Below, in pieces: positions 1-14,794 of a stretch of 64,000 nucleotides of DNA. The DNA lies in NCBI RefSeq assembly GCF_041146395.1, contig NC_090989.1, positions 119,101,501 to 119,165,500 of the forward strand, read 5' to 3'. Source of the stretch: Eulemur rufifrons (taxonomy: Eukaryota; Chordata; Mammalia; Primates; Lemuridae). Position numbers and translations under genes: made by a program. The stretch's first letter is position 1. Each line of letters opens with the position of its first letter. The notes below the pieces were generated by a model, which saw only the letters and a program-made list of their open reading frames with translations, had not been told where the DNA came from and made no database searches.

Positions 1-179
1 GAATGAAATTAAAACAACAAACTTCACCATGTCATCAAACTGTCAGTAGGACAAGTGGGGATAAGGCCCTTCCACGTAGAAGATGCTGCATATGCAAAAA
101 CACCTAACACCATAGAGAACACACTATACCTCCATTTATGTTTCTGTCTGAGGGGCTCAGCAAAAGTTTTAAATGCAAA

Positions 180-633
180 TGTTGTGGCTCAGGAAACACT
201 ACCCCAAAATATGGCACCTTGGCATACTGAGTATTTTAAGCAGAAGGAAATAAATTGAAAAAAACCACAGAAGCAAAAAGATCTCTCTGACTCCTTCTGC
301 CACCTCTCTCTTGATGACCTTCATGTGACAGGTGTCCTGCCTTATACCTGGAAGGAAGGAATGTGACACAAAGAGACCAAGAAGAATCTGAACAGGCCTT
401 GCTAATTCCCCCAACCCCTTTAGATCATATCCGCTTTTGCCCAACGTACTCCTACACTACTGTCCACTATTCATCAAACCTAAACAGAAAAATACTGTTT
501 TCCCCATTTCTTTGGGTCTTCATTTCTCAAGGGTCTCATGTCACATAACACATATATTAAATAAACTTGTTATGATTTTCTCTTGTTCACCTGTCCTTTG
601 TTTTAGGGGTGTCAGCCATGACCTTGCAATGGG
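180..633 (+). mobile_element. Probable ancient LTR remnant
   Basis: The segment starts with TG, has a polyadenylation-type 'attaaataaact' near 556-566 and, downstream, 'ctcttgttcacctgtcctt' and 'gtgtcagccatgacctt', a pattern I know from the U5 ends of several endogenous retroviral LTRs. There is no internal retroviral coding sequence next to it, so it would be a solitary LTR. The family is not assigned and the ends are approximate. It could instead be unique sequence with chance resemblance. Confidence 0.4.
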
Positions 634-1362
634 TGATGAAAGATACTACTGTTTCTTCTCTACACAAGTAAATATCAAATCTAGACCCCTCAAAATGTCT
701 TTCTCTGCATTCCCTAGCACAAATCCACATGAAAGTCCAGTGGTTCAGCAAATGGAGGCTCCCCAACCCCAGGCATTCCTAGGATTCTGGGGGGGTCCCT
801 CTTTCCCATGGTATGTGGTTGTCTCTTCCTACATTAATAAATGAGTCCCAAGCCAGTCATCCATTTATACCATGGGATGAAATGACCCCATAAGTAGCAT
901 TTGGGATTACTTCCTGCCTTTCTCCTGCAAAGGTCCTCCTTCCTGGCCTAGTTCTAGAAACATCTGGCCTTGGGGGGACCATTGTACTGTGACTTGTGTG
1001 CTGACCTTCTTGAGCCTAACAGCATATTGTAGCTCAGGCTGTGTGTATTACCTTGGAAGTTCAAAGTACAGAAAAAATAACTTGTAAAGAAAGTAGAAAG
1101 CATCAAGGGGAAAGTAAAATCATTATATTGCCCCAATGTAAAACTAAAAAACACTCTTCCATCATCTACTTTTTCATCGTTATAGTAATGTATCTATTCA
1201 TTTGATAATCAAAGGTTTTCTAAACTTCACTGAAATTTGTAGACAATGGGTCTTAACTTACTAGTTTAAAAAAAAGAAATGCAAGTAATCATGGAAATGG
1301 AAACTTTTTGCTTTAAGAAGTAGAGATTTGGTACCATGTGAAATTTTGGCATCACTTACATA
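634..1362. other. No assignable feature
   Basis: No open frame, splice-bounded exon or repeat family is recognisable here. The sequence is of ordinary AT-rich composition. Confidence 0.5.
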
Positions 1363-1364
1363 TA

Positions 1365-2536
1365 CAGTCATGCATCACTTAACAACGGGGATACATTCTG
1401 AGAAATGTGTCATTAGGCAATTTCATTATTGTGTGAACATCAGAGAGTGCACTTACACAAACCTAGATGGTATAGCCTACTGCACACCTAGGCTATATGC
1501 TATGGCCTTTCATTCCTAGGTAGCTTGTTACTATATAGAATACTGTGGGAAATTGTAAAATACTGTAATCTATATTTAAACATAGAAAAGGTACAGTAAA
1601 ACTATGGAATAAAAAACAAAAAATACTACACCTGTATAGAGCACTTACCATGAATGGAGCTTGCAGGACTGGAAGTTGCTCTCAGTGAGTCAGTAAATGA
1701 GTGATGAGTGAACGTGAAGGCCTAGGACATTACTGTACACTTCTGTAGACTTCATAAACACTATACACTTAAGCCACACTAAATTTATTTTTAAAAATTT
1801 TCTTTCTTCAATAATAAATTAAGTTTACTATAACTTTTTTACTTTATAAACATTTCACTTTTTTTAACTTTTTGACTCTTATAATAACACTTAGCATAAA
1901 ACAAACACATTTACAATGGCACAAAAATATTTTCTTTATATCCTTATTCTATAACCTTTTTTCTATTTTTAGCTTTTGAATTTGTTTTACTTTTTAAGCT
2001 TTTTTGTTAAAAATGAAGACACAAACACACACATTAGCCATTAGCCTAGGCCTACACAGAGTCAGGATCAACAATATCACTATCTTCCACCTCCACATCT
2101 TGTCCCAGTAGAAGGTCTTCAGGGCAATAACATGCAGCTTCTTCTGGAATACACCCTAAAGGGTCTGCCTGAGGCTGTTTTACAGTTAACTTTTTTTTTG
2201 TAAGTAGAAAGAGGGCACTCTAAAATAACAAGGTAAAGTATAGTGCAGTAAATACATAAACCAGTAGCATAGTCGTTTATTATCGTTATCAAGAACTATG
2301 TACTTTACATAATCATATGTACTGAATTTTTATATGACTGGCAGCGCATAGGTTTGTTTACCCCAGCGTCACAGCAAACATATGAGGCGTGTGCTGCACG
2401 ACATCACGACGGCTATGACATCACTAGGCGATAGGAATTTTCCAGCTCCATTATAATCTCCTGGAACCACTGTCACACGTGCGGTTGATCTGGTCAATCC
2501 ATCCTTGACCTAAACGTCATGTACAGCTCATGACTG
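1365..2536. mobile_element. Tigger-type (Tc1/mariner, pogo) DNA transposon
   Basis: The element starts with 'cagtcatgcatcacttaac' and ends with the inverted 'cagctcatgactg', flanked on both sides by the dinucleotide TA (1363-1364 and 2537-2538) expected for this superfamily. The first part contains 'cctagatggtatagcctac', matching the Tigger2/MER28 consensus as I recall it. The interior still shows the region corresponding to the transposase C-terminal part, but with no usable reading frame. At about 1.17 kb it is shorter than an autonomous Tigger2, so it is an internally deleted copy. Strand is left open because the transposase cannot be read. Confidence 0.85.
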
Positions 2537-2539
2537 TAG

Positions 2540-3490
2540 TGAGAGAAGAACAAACCATCAGAAGCCTAAACAAGATCCCGTGGTGGCGGGAAGTAGAGCA
2601 GGAGCCGTTCGGCCTGGCCATGGGTGGGGAAGGAACCTCCGCCACCACCCCCAGAGGCAGCAGCTGGCCCCTTTCCCCAAAGAGTCCAGTCCTGCGTGGA
2701 GCTTGTTGTATGAATGCAAAGAACAGCCTACAATGTAGATTAACACAATAACTCACTCACCCAACTAATTATATATTGTTTGGAAGTTAAGAGTTATGGG
2801 GTCAGGGGCAGAACTGAGGTTCACCCATCAGTGGAACTCTCTGTGTCTCTCTTATCTTAGAAGTAAACAGCAACAGCAGGAGAAATACAAAAGGGACAGC
2901 CTTTGAAGGCCACGTTGAAGAGCAGAAAGAAAATGAGGTAAGGCAGCTATTGTAAGCAAGCTCATTAAAGTCACACATTTATAGGAGTATCAAAGGAGTA
3001 CAGGAATATAGGGCTAGAGGATTTTTCACTCCAAGCCCCTCCATGCAGAAGGACTGGCCAGGGAGTTGAACACATCTGGAGGCTCTGAGCCCTGAGGAAA
3101 GCTGAGTGGCCATCTGGGCAGCAGTCTGTCACTCCCACAAAAACCAGAACTAGCCCAGGTAAACCACCACGTGAACCTAGGCAGGGTGTCTCCGCCTTTT
3201 TCTATTTATCACCCTCCTAACCCTGGGAATTTTAGGCATTTTTCCCTAACTGCTCCCCCACTAGATTTTAAAACCACAGATGTACTGTATATGCATTTAT
3301 ATAATGTCTGTGAATCTATACTCTATACATAAAAAGAGTTAGATTTCACCTCCCAAGAACCAATTATCACCCTCTCTGGGGTGAAATCACGCTCATCGAG
3401 AATGCATGGCCTAACCACAATAACTCTCTTTTCCTCCACTTTGTGTCAAACGGCATTTTCTTATAACCATAATCAATGTATAAAATAAAA
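2540..3490. other. No assignable feature
   Basis: A GC-richer block at about 2570-2710 carries a few CpGs and short overlapping open frames on both strands (up to 79 codons). None has a recognisable domain or exon boundary. The remainder is unremarkable. Confidence 0.45.
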
Positions 3491-3493
3491 TTT

Positions 3494-3510
3494 TATATAT
3501 ATATATATAT
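3494..3510. repeat. (TA)n microsatellite
   Basis: Short pure TA run directly before the T-stretch of the neighbouring reverse-oriented Alu. Confidence 0.9.
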
Positions 3511-3519
3511 GTATTCTCT

Positions 3520-3830
3520 TTTTTTTTTTTTTTTTTGAGAGAGAGAAGAGAGTCCTGCTCTGTCGCCCAGTCTAGAGTACAGTGGCATCATCATAGCTCA
3601 CTGTCAACCTCCAACTCCTGGGCTCAAGCGATCATCCTGCCTCAGCCTCCCAAATAGCTGGGACTACAGGCGTGCACCACCACACCTGGCTAATTTTTTC
3701 TATCTTTAGTAGAGAGAGAGTGGGGTCTTCCGCTTGCTCAGGCTGGTGTTGAACTCCTGACCTCAAACAATCTTCATGCCTCCACCTCCCAGAGTGCTAG
3801 GATTACAAGCATGAGCCATCTAGCCCAGCC
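3520..3830 (-). mobile_element. Alu SINE
   Basis: Reverse-oriented dimeric Alu: T-run, right-arm start 'gctctgtcgcccag', 'cctcagcctcccaaatagc', and left-arm end with 'cccagagtgctaggatt', the strepsirrhine-type variant. Diverged, with a purine insertion after the T-run. No clear target duplication because both flanks are AT-rich. Confidence 0.92.
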
Positions 3831-4499
3831 AAGATAAAATTAAATTATATTTTTATAAAACAAATAGAACAAGCAGATTAGCCAGGAAGAGATGCGTTAT
3901 GCTGATCTGTCTGAGTCCTATCTGACTGCTGCAGTCCTTATCAGAGCTCGCATACATCTAGTGGCAGGTAAAAGAATTGCAGGAGAACAGGGGAAACGGA
4001 GAGACAGTCCCCTCTAAAGCAGTTTTGTGTTCACAAAAATCTGACACATACATGTCTCTCTCTACCTTGAAGATCACTTTTAGAATCTGTATTCCTCATA
4101 GCCCTGCCAGCCAACAAGATTTTGCCATAATTTGTGGCTGACTGTTAGGACTGTGGAATAAAAATGTTTTATTTCTATAAAATTTCTATAAAATTTTCTA
4201 AATTCATACCATTATATAAAACTTAATGTGACTTTTTCAGGCCATGTTGTCTCAAAATCCTGAAACAGTATCCTAAAGTTAGGGACAGGGTTCCCATTTG
4301 AAAATCACTTTTCAGGAAAGATTGAGTTAACAAGTTCATGAGGCAAACATCTCAGAGGTAGCTTGAGAACAACTGGTTAAAGTGTACTAACCAGCCATTT
4401 GGGTCCCAAAGCATCCAGTGGCTTGATTCACCTGAATATTTTCAAATTGACTTATATTATAATAATATTTGTCTTCATAGCTATCACCATTCCAGTAAC
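3831..4499. other. No assignable feature
   Basis: Ordinary AT-rich sequence with no repeat family or open frame that I can support. Confidence 0.5.
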
Positions 4500-4655
4500 C
4501 TATAAAGTCAGTACTGGTGTTGTCTCCATCTTACGGATGCAGAAAATGAGGCTTGTGATGGTCATACCTTGTCTAAGCCCACAAGGCTAAGGTGAGTAGT
4601 GGAGCTGCAGTTCAAATTCAGCTCTGCCTGACCACAAAGCCCGGGTTTTGACTGC
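4500..4655 (-). mobile_element. MIR SINE fragment
   Basis: Reverse-strand MIR core: 'tgtctccatcttacggatgc' followed by 'agaaaatgaggcttgtgatg' and a position-matched region for 'cttgcccaaggtcacacagc' and the tRNA-derived part. Old and diverged. Confidence 0.75.
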
Positions 4656-5765
4656 AGCACAGTCCCTCCCTTTTGTAAACAAAGTGTTAGTTGAGGACAG
4701 AAGTGTTAAATGTCAAGCAGAAATATTTCTGCTAAAATATAAATGGTGTCACTCAACTTTGTGGGCTTTTGAAAAATTTGAGCAACAGCTCCATCCTTCT
4801 AAAACCAAGCAGGTTGGAAAAACCGCCGTGAAGATTTGTTTTTGAATTTGAGATCCACTCCAAAAGGGTGTGCTTGGAGTTCAGCAGACAATGAAAAATC
4901 ATCCCTAGCTCTACCCACTAACAATTGGTGCACAGAACTCCTGCTCTCTATCAACCTCCCAGCTCCAGCCAGCTAAACTCTCTGCTTTGCATGCAACTGC
5001 ACAGAGGCAATTTATTTTCTCATTGGAAATGGTGATGCTGAGAGAGCAGAGCCGTGTCACACATGGGGGAGCCACCACTATAGGGAACAGAGGCTCCTTC
5101 CAGCTTGGCTTAGCTGCCATCTTTTAGGCTGCTGTGATAGCAGCGAGAATGGTGCATACCCAATCCCTGTCTCAAGCAGGATTGAGAGTGTCTCAAATCC
5201 CTGCCTTCTTAGAGAGAATAATGGCAAGGGTTCGTAGGGGAGAAAGGGAGGGGAGCCTCTCCCTTGAAACCTTGACTATTGGGCTCCTTAAAGATGGATT
5301 AGCATTTCAGAGATTTATTCTGTTTCTTGGGAAGCTGACTCACAGATACTATAAGTTTGGGTGTGATAGCTTAGAGCTAAATCTGTGTCCTTAAGCAGAA
5401 TCTCAAACCAATAATTTTGAGAAGGCATAATGGAGTGCTGTGATAACCCCAAAACTCCATAAATAATGAAGTCTCACCTCTCTTATCCGCTAGTCAAGCA
5501 TCAAACACCCTCAGCCATCCAGAGCATCTGAAAACACACAAGTATCCCTCGTAGTCACCCTGCACTGGCAGAAATTAAAAAGCCAGGGAGAGCCTAAGAG
5601 GGAAGGTTATAGAGGAGTGACATGATTAGTGGGTTTGCAATGGAAAGAGCTCCTTCAGAGGCAAGCAATGGCTTTAAAAATCCAGTGCCATTAGGAGCAA
5701 AAAGAAAGAATGGGAAAGAAAATTAGAAGAATACACAAAACCCAAATCCTAAAGAAACACACTAA
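4656..5765. other. No assignable feature
   Basis: No repeat family or gene recognised. Short open frames of up to 86 codons occur on both strands without similarity to any family I know. Confidence 0.5.
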
Positions 5766-5767
5766 CA

Positions 5768-6051
5768 GCAGCACTGGCCAATGCATGGGTCACAAATGCA
5801 AGCCACATGTATAATTTTAAATTTTCTGGTAGCCACACTAAAAATAAAAACAAACAGGTAACGTTAATTTTAATCATTTATTTTACTTAACCCAATATAT
5901 CCAAGATAATATCATTTCAACATATGGTCAGGATGCTAAAATTATTGAGATTTTATATTCTTTTTTTATACTAAGTCTTCAAAATCCAATATGTATTTTA
6001 CACTTACAACACAGCTCACTTGGAACTAGCCACACTTCGAGACACTACTGT
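5768..6051 (+). mobile_element. hAT-type MITE (family unnamed)
   Basis: Begins 'cagcactggccaatg' and contains 'gtagccacactaaaaat', 'acttaacccaatatatcc' and 'aactagccacacttc'. This matches a common mammalian non-autonomous DNA element whose consensus starts CAGTGCTG(G/T)CCAATAG. Its 3' terminal inverted repeat is degraded. I do not recall the family name with certainty. Confidence 0.6.
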
Positions 6052-6074
6052 GTTGGTAGAAAATTCTCAGCCAT

Positions 6075-6660
6075 ATACTCAAGGGAGTCCCAAAGAGTAA
6101 TACAAGGACATTCAATACAGCATTGCTTGTAAGCAGTGAAAAATTGTAAACAATTTAAAGGCCCATCAGAAGGTGAATAGATAATTTAATTTTTCTAAAT
6201 TAAATAATGAAGTACAAAGCAGCAATTAAAATGAATAAATTGGATCTAAATATATCACCATGATATCACTCAAAATCATAATGCCCAATGACAAAAGCAA
6301 TCCGCAGAACCATGCATACACTGTACCATTTAGGTAAAGTTTTTAAAATGCCCTCAAAAAAGCTATATATTGCTTTTTTGAAACAAACATATGTAAAGTG
6401 GTGAAAATATATCAGACAGAAGAAGTATGAATCAACTTTGAGAAAGTGGTTAGTTCTGGGGAAGGAGAAAGGAAGGAAGGAGGGAGGGAGAGAAAAGAGA
6501 AATCCACAAGGAATCCTCAATTAATTATCTACCATTTTACATACTTAAAAACTAATCTGACACAAGCATATGAAATGCTAATATTGTTACAAAAATGTGT
6601 TAATGTTGGTACAAAAATGATAATTATTCTGTCCTTTTCTGTATGTTTGATATATTTCAT
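6075..6660 (+). mobile_element. Old L1 (L1M) 3' end
   Basis: Contains the typical L1M 3' order: 'gcattgcttgtaagcagtg', a '..cccatcagaaggtgaatag' segment, 'atgaataaattggatctaa', the 'caaaagcaatccgcagaac' counterpart and 'gtaccatttaggtaaag'. It is heavily diverged, with no ORF2 reading frame. It is followed by purine-rich low-complexity sequence. Confidence 0.65.
6455..6500. repeat. Purine-rich (GGAA/GGGA) low complexity
   Basis: GGAAGGAAGGAGGGAGGGAG-type stretch inside the L1M remnant. Confidence 0.75.
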
Positions 6661-6661
6661 G

Positions 6662-6730
6662 AACGAAAGAGAGAGGGAGGGAGGAAAAAGGGGAAGACAC
6701 AAAACACAATAGGAAAGAGAGAGAGAGATG
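6662..6730. repeat. GA-rich low complexity
   Basis: Interrupted (GA)n and (GGGA) motifs over about 70 bases. Confidence 0.75.
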
Positions 6731-7194
6731 AAATAGTTTGAACAACCCAGCACAGGATTCTGGACACGTTCTCCCTGCCTCCTATGGATTGCAGGACCCA
6801 TTTGACATTCACTAATGATGCAAGTATTTTTTGCGCCCCTTCCGTATGCAAACACTGCAGGGAATTCAGAGACGAGTAACAAACTGATGCCTACAATGTG
6901 AACCTAGTGAAAAAAGGAAATATTTTCTTATTTTCCATCTATCAAGACAGAAGGAGATTTCATTTATTTAAAAGAATCCATTCTAAATGGTTCATACAGA
7001 ACTTTAAGAGTGTAAAGGGGTTAACCTTCAGACCTTTGGAACTCAAGCTGAGTAATGGATAACTGGTGAGTAACATTTCCACACAGCCCACACAGCCAAG
7101 CCCTGGCTTTATCATCATGCCACACCGCGCCTCCTCTTCTGTAACTCTGAACTTGGCATATCTACTCCTGATCCACAGTCTCACACTCTCCCAT
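6731..7194. other. No assignable feature
   Basis: No repeat or gene recognised. Confidence 0.45.
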
Positions 7195-7220
7195 TCTCTC
7201 TCTCTCTCTCTCTCTCTCTC
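7195..7220. repeat. (TC)13 microsatellite
   Basis: Uninterrupted TC dinucleotides over 26 bases. Confidence 0.95.
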
Positions 7221-9268
7221 ATTCCATACTTGATTCTGCCTCCTCTCCTCCTTTTGGAGTGTATTTGACTCTCAGCCCAGCTACGATTCGGTGCATTTGG
7301 TGTCCTCCACAAACCTGAAGAGTTTATTGTCCTTCATCTCTTCCTAGACATTTATTACAGATGCACAAAACACTGATCCCACGAGGTCCCCACTTTTAGC
7401 ACTTCTCTATTCACAAGATATCCATTTATCCCTAACCTTGTTTATTGTCTCTGTGCCCAGCTCTTCTCTAGGATAAAAACGGCTTCCTCAGTTCCATGGA
7501 AACAGCTTTCAATGTTAAACACTATCAGAGATTTGTTGTTCAGTAGAGTTGGGTTTTTTTAACCGTAAGCAATTACCTGTATCACACCTACCTAACTTTT
7601 TTTTTGACACCCTCACCAAACAGGGGGGAAAAAAGAAAAGAAAAATATATACAGTCTATATGGTTAGTGAGGCATGCAAGCTCCCATTCCAGAAACCAGT
7701 CTCCCAGTCTTAGAAATTATTTTATACTCTCTGGTTAATCTATTTTGAGCTTTCTGGGTGTCCAAGGAAGACCAGTCTCTGGTTTTCAGGGCCTTTTTTG
7801 ACTTTCTCATGCATGATTATTTATTGGCTGAATTCTGCTTTAATTAAGAGATTTTGCACCACATAGAAAGAGCTCTGTTTCCTTAAAAGAGCAATTCTTA
7901 CTTTATGTTCCTGGCTTAAAAAAATTCAAGATAAATTCCCATGTTATTTAATAAAAATTCCAAATAGTCTGTCATGGATCACAGAATTCTTTGAAATTCA
8001 TTTATTTTAATGAAGGTTAGCAGTTTAGCTGTTTGTAAATATAAGCTGTTGGGAAGAGAAGAGCAAAAAGATTTAATTTTCCACCATCTAGGCAAGTATT
8101 TCTAAACAATTTGAAAAAGTCTTAAAATCATGTGACTCTATTAAAGCTCTTTCAACTCATGGGTATACACATGGACATGTTAGCACTGCAGAAATAAAAG
8201 CAGAGAGGCTCCAGCTTGGTTTCATTCATTTGGAAAACAAAAAATAAGCATTACTGTTTAAGTGACTCTTGTACATTTTAAGCACATTAAAACAGAATTT
8301 CATCTTTCCCCTAGAAGCAACCCAGGTGGAGGCGGCAGTAAGAAATGTCCTGTCTCTGTACGTCAGCTCTTCCTGACCTGTATTCTGAGGAGTGAAAACG
8401 GAAGGGATTATCTTCACTTAGAGCCTGGAGAAAGACAGACATTGTCTTCAAAGAGAAGAGCTCTATTCACCCACAAATGCTTTCAGGGTCTGGAGGCAAA
8501 ACACAAACTCTACTTCAGAATACATTTTTTTAAGTCACTTTCTAAACTCTTTTAAAGCAGACTCTAGTTGAATAGTGGGTAGATTTTGTTTTGTTCTGTA
8601 ATTTTAATACTTTGCCACCAAGACTATAAACGAATCTGTAACCCTCTGTCGGTGAGTTCATCCTTTCTTCTTTTTCTTCCTTGCCCTCTTCAGATCTCTC
8701 TCCTTCGCTTTCATGCCCTATTTTCGGATAGCATTCTGTTTAAGTCATTCTTCCGGAAAATAGCAACATGCTTTTGTCTTTGGCGCCCTCTTATGGTCAC
8801 TTCATTATTACAACACAGCATCCGGCAGCATTTTCGTTAAGGTAAATCCCCAAATAAGGAAATTAGCCATTCTAAAACTGAAAAGCCATGAACAAATTCA
8901 CTTTAATCTGTTTCTACAGAATACCAATAAACCATTCATTGGCCAACTAGTCAAGAACCAAACCCCAAACCCAAACAAGCCCAAGGAATACACCCTCTAC
9001 CTTAGGTGATGTTCCTTCTCCCCACACTGTGACAAAGACTTGAGAATTCCATATTGGCAGTTGTTATGCAGGTTCCATATATTAAGCCTAGCTTCACCCT
9101 CCCATATTTCTCACTCAGTCCTGCTTCAGAAATTTTCTCCTAGAACCTCACCCAAAAAGCCCAAAGACCTTTCATCCATACTGGTGGTTCTCGTCATAGT
9201 GAGACAGAAATCCTATGTAATGTGCAAGTGTCATAGTCCCATGAGTCTAGCACTCTTCTCCCTTTCCC
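7221..9268. other. Long unassigned stretch
   Basis: About 2 kb in which I recognise no transposon family and no gene. Open frames at 8262-8555 and 8586-8840 are short, lack domain features and are not bounded by convincing splice sites in one frame. This is one of the longer repeat-free intervals, so conserved non-coding sequence could sit here, but nothing in the sequence proves it. Confidence 0.45.
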
Positions 9269-9269
9269 A

Positions 9270-9700
9270 AACTTCCCCCAGCTGCTGCTCATCTGCCCAG
9301 CAGACCTTGGCGCAGCTTTCAGTAGCAGCTGAAATGCCATCTCCTCTGGGAAGCCTTCCCTGACCTCCCAGGATGGGCGTGGCTGAACCACATGGTCCCC
9401 CCATAATTCACGCACACCTCCATAATGGCAATTAACCAATTGCACATTTCCCAAAGTGAGTCCCACAGAACTCACTATCCATTCCACGAGATGCTCCATG
9501 GAAAAAGGATTCTGTGACAAATAATTTTGGGCGATGGAACATACTATATCCTTTTCTTGGAGATTCCCTATGCACAGGATTCTACTTTGGGAAGCATTGC
9601 TTCTTTTGTTGTGCCAGCACACCTGAGTCGCCTCTGAGGGAGTCGTGTCTGATCCATCTCTGTATCCTGTGGGCAGAACTGGCAGAACTAATGGGAGTTT
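9270..9700 (+). mobile_element. L2 LINE 3' end, split by a MITE
   Basis: 'gaaatgccatctcctctggg' followed by 'aagccttccctgacctccc' is a hallmark of the L2 3' region. After an inserted MITE (9446-9602) the element resumes with 'cgtgtctgatccatctctgt' and 'atcctgtgggcagaactggc', the position-matched end of L2. Confidence 0.7.
9446..9602 (+). mobile_element. hAT-type MITE (MER3-like) inside L2
   Basis: 'catttcccaaagtgagtccc', 'ccacgagatgctccatgg', and the 3' 'ctactttgggaagcattgc' are inverted-repeat-like ends and core of a common hAT-Charlie MITE. L2 sequence lies on both sides. The family name is from memory. Confidence 0.55.
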
Positions 9701-10168
9701 TAGTTACCTGCACCTCCTGTCCTCTCTGGGAGGCCACCACTCTGAGGGATACTCCTACCCTCACGGAGAGCTCAGAAATCCTGGCTAAGTCAGAACCATG
9801 CATCAGCATCAAGGGCATCCATGTCCCCAGGTGGCCAGCGGCTGACTTGTTGACAGCTACCTGGCTTCCCAATGCTTTGCCCCCACTCCCTTGCTTGCCA
9901 ACCGAGACATCAGAAACTCTCATTCCTGGACCTTTGCCACAGGAATTCCTGATTCCTCTGTTTGCCTGGCTGGAGAAGCCTATGGGTCCCGACCTGTAGG
10001 AACTGTGTGACTCTGGGACTCCCAGTGCCTGCTCAGTGTCACATCATTGCCCCTGTTCTACCTTCCTCTACTGGCCAAAGCACTCAGTCGTCTGCAGAAT
10101 TTGCCCTCTCTTTCAGGAGAAGAAAAGGGCATCTCAGTCAATTCTGTCTCCCAGTATTTCCAGAATCT
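9701..10168. other. No assignable feature
   Basis: Overlapping open frames of 161 and 113 codons on opposite strands cross from L2/MITE sequence into this stretch. They have no recognisable domain and are most likely chance frames in GC-richer DNA. Confidence 0.45.
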
Positions 10169-10169
10169 T

Positions 10170-11198
<1,029 letters not shown>

Positions 11199-12318
11199 GA
11201 TCATGTAATGTACTTGCAACCACAGAACATGCGCTTTTTCCCCAACAATAATTTTATGGGCTATTTCAGTGTGAAACCTCCTTCAATACCATGCAAAGAA
11301 AGCCATTTCTCTATATTTCCTTAAAATGACTGCTTTCTCTGTTTAGACCCAACTTTGAATCAAACCAAAAATAAAAGCCAATTGAATTCTACATCAACAG
11401 ATGGGCTTTTCTCTTCCATTTTATCAAATATACCTCCAAACAAGGTCAAAATTTTGGTAAGAAGAATATTTTTTATGTCTAATACTTCAGATTTTCCTAA
11501 GTGCTTTTATTAAAATACATGTATTATTGCACAATGTAAAATTACATGTATTTTTGCATCATTTTATATATATTATTGCAAATTGCTATTTTTAAATGGG
11601 TTTTCCTTTGGCTCCCAAAGTTAGTCCTCATTTCATACCATTACAGGTAACCAGATCATCATAAAGACTCCGGAACTTTCAACACCGGGTGCCAGCATAT
11701 GGTAAACCAATAACTTCAAAGTTCTGAGGAAAAACATTATCAACCTTCAATTAGTTATACTTGACCAAAGTAATGATCAAGTGTGAGGGTACAATCAAAA
11801 CATTTGCAGACATGTAAGGACCGGGGATATTGACCCCCTGTGTTTTGTTTATAGAAAATTACTGGAAGTTGTACTTCATAAATGAGGGAATAAACCAAAA
11901 AAGAAGATAACATAATATCCAAGAAACAAGTGATCCGAACATGGTGAAGGAAGTCCCAGGATGACAGAGAGGGACTAGAGAAGAAGTGTTACGGATCACA
12001 GAGGGAGGAGAGCAGGCAGGGCACTCAGAGCAGTTGTGTAGGCTGCGTCCTGCCCACAGCGCACCCAACCCACAACAGGAGCGACCAAAATTCAGCCCAG
12101 CTTGGCTCACTAAGCCAGGTACTGTCATGGAAGGCTGAGTACCCAAGCCCTCCATCACACCCAGTGTCAGCCAAGGTTCCATATTAGCTTGCAGCATCCC
12201 TGAAAGAAGGCTTGTAGGAGAAGCTGGCAGGAGGGGTGGAATTGACAGAATGTTTGGAACTTTTCCTGAGAGTTTGGAAACTTATTGATAAGCTCATTTG
12301 ATCATTTGGGAAAAAATT
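11199..12318. other. No assignable feature
   Basis: AT-rich in the first half, with two related 'tacatgtatt' segments at about 11516-11560. GC-richer around 11950-12230 with a 112-codon minus-strand open frame lacking any known domain. Confidence 0.45.
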
Positions 12319-12319
12319 A

Positions 12320-12677
12320 TAATAGTCTACTTGGGCTGCCATAACAAATACCACATACTACAGGCTTAAACAACAGAAATTTATTTTCTGAAAGTTCTGG
12401 AGGCTGGAAGTCCAAGCTTAAGGTGTTGTCAGGTTTGGTTTTTCCTGAGGCCTTTAGAGAAACCACATGGTCTTTCCTCTGTACACACACATCTCTGATG
12501 TCTCTTCCTCTTCTAATAAGGACATCAGTCAGATTGGATTAGCACCCCAAGCCCTCATTTTAACATTATCATCTCTTTAGAGTTCTCATCTCTTAGAGTA
12601 TAGTCCCACTCTGAGGTACTAGGGGTTAGGGCTTCAACATATGAATTTTGAGGGGACACAATTCAGCCCATTAACAG
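12320..12677 (-). mobile_element. MLT1-type MaLR LTR
   Basis: Reverse LTR: 'gggctgccataacaaata', 'cttaaacaacagaaattta', 'gttctggaggctggaagtcc', and at the far end 'ttcaacatatgaattttgag' and 'acacaattcagcccattaac'. This is the full left-to-right order of an MLT1-class solitary LTR. No internal region is attached. Confidence 0.85.
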
Positions 12678-14782
<2,105 letters not shown>

Positions 14783-14794
14783 CCAAATTTTTTA

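Noticed and set aside
180..633. Possible intact endogenous retrovirus attached to LTR-like segments (also at 25330, 51790, 60560)
   Set aside because: No gag, pol or env-like sequence is found next to any of them. They can only be solitary LTR remnants.
9514..9999. 161-codon plus-strand frame, with 142- and 113-codon frames opposite
   Set aside because: The frames cross the MITE and L2 remnants and overlap on both strands, as expected for stop-poor DNA rather than a gene.
11516..11580. Two 'tacatgtatt' segments as a hairpin or small RNA precursor
   Set aside because: The copies are mainly direct repeats in AT-rich DNA. I could not pair them into a long stable stem by eye.
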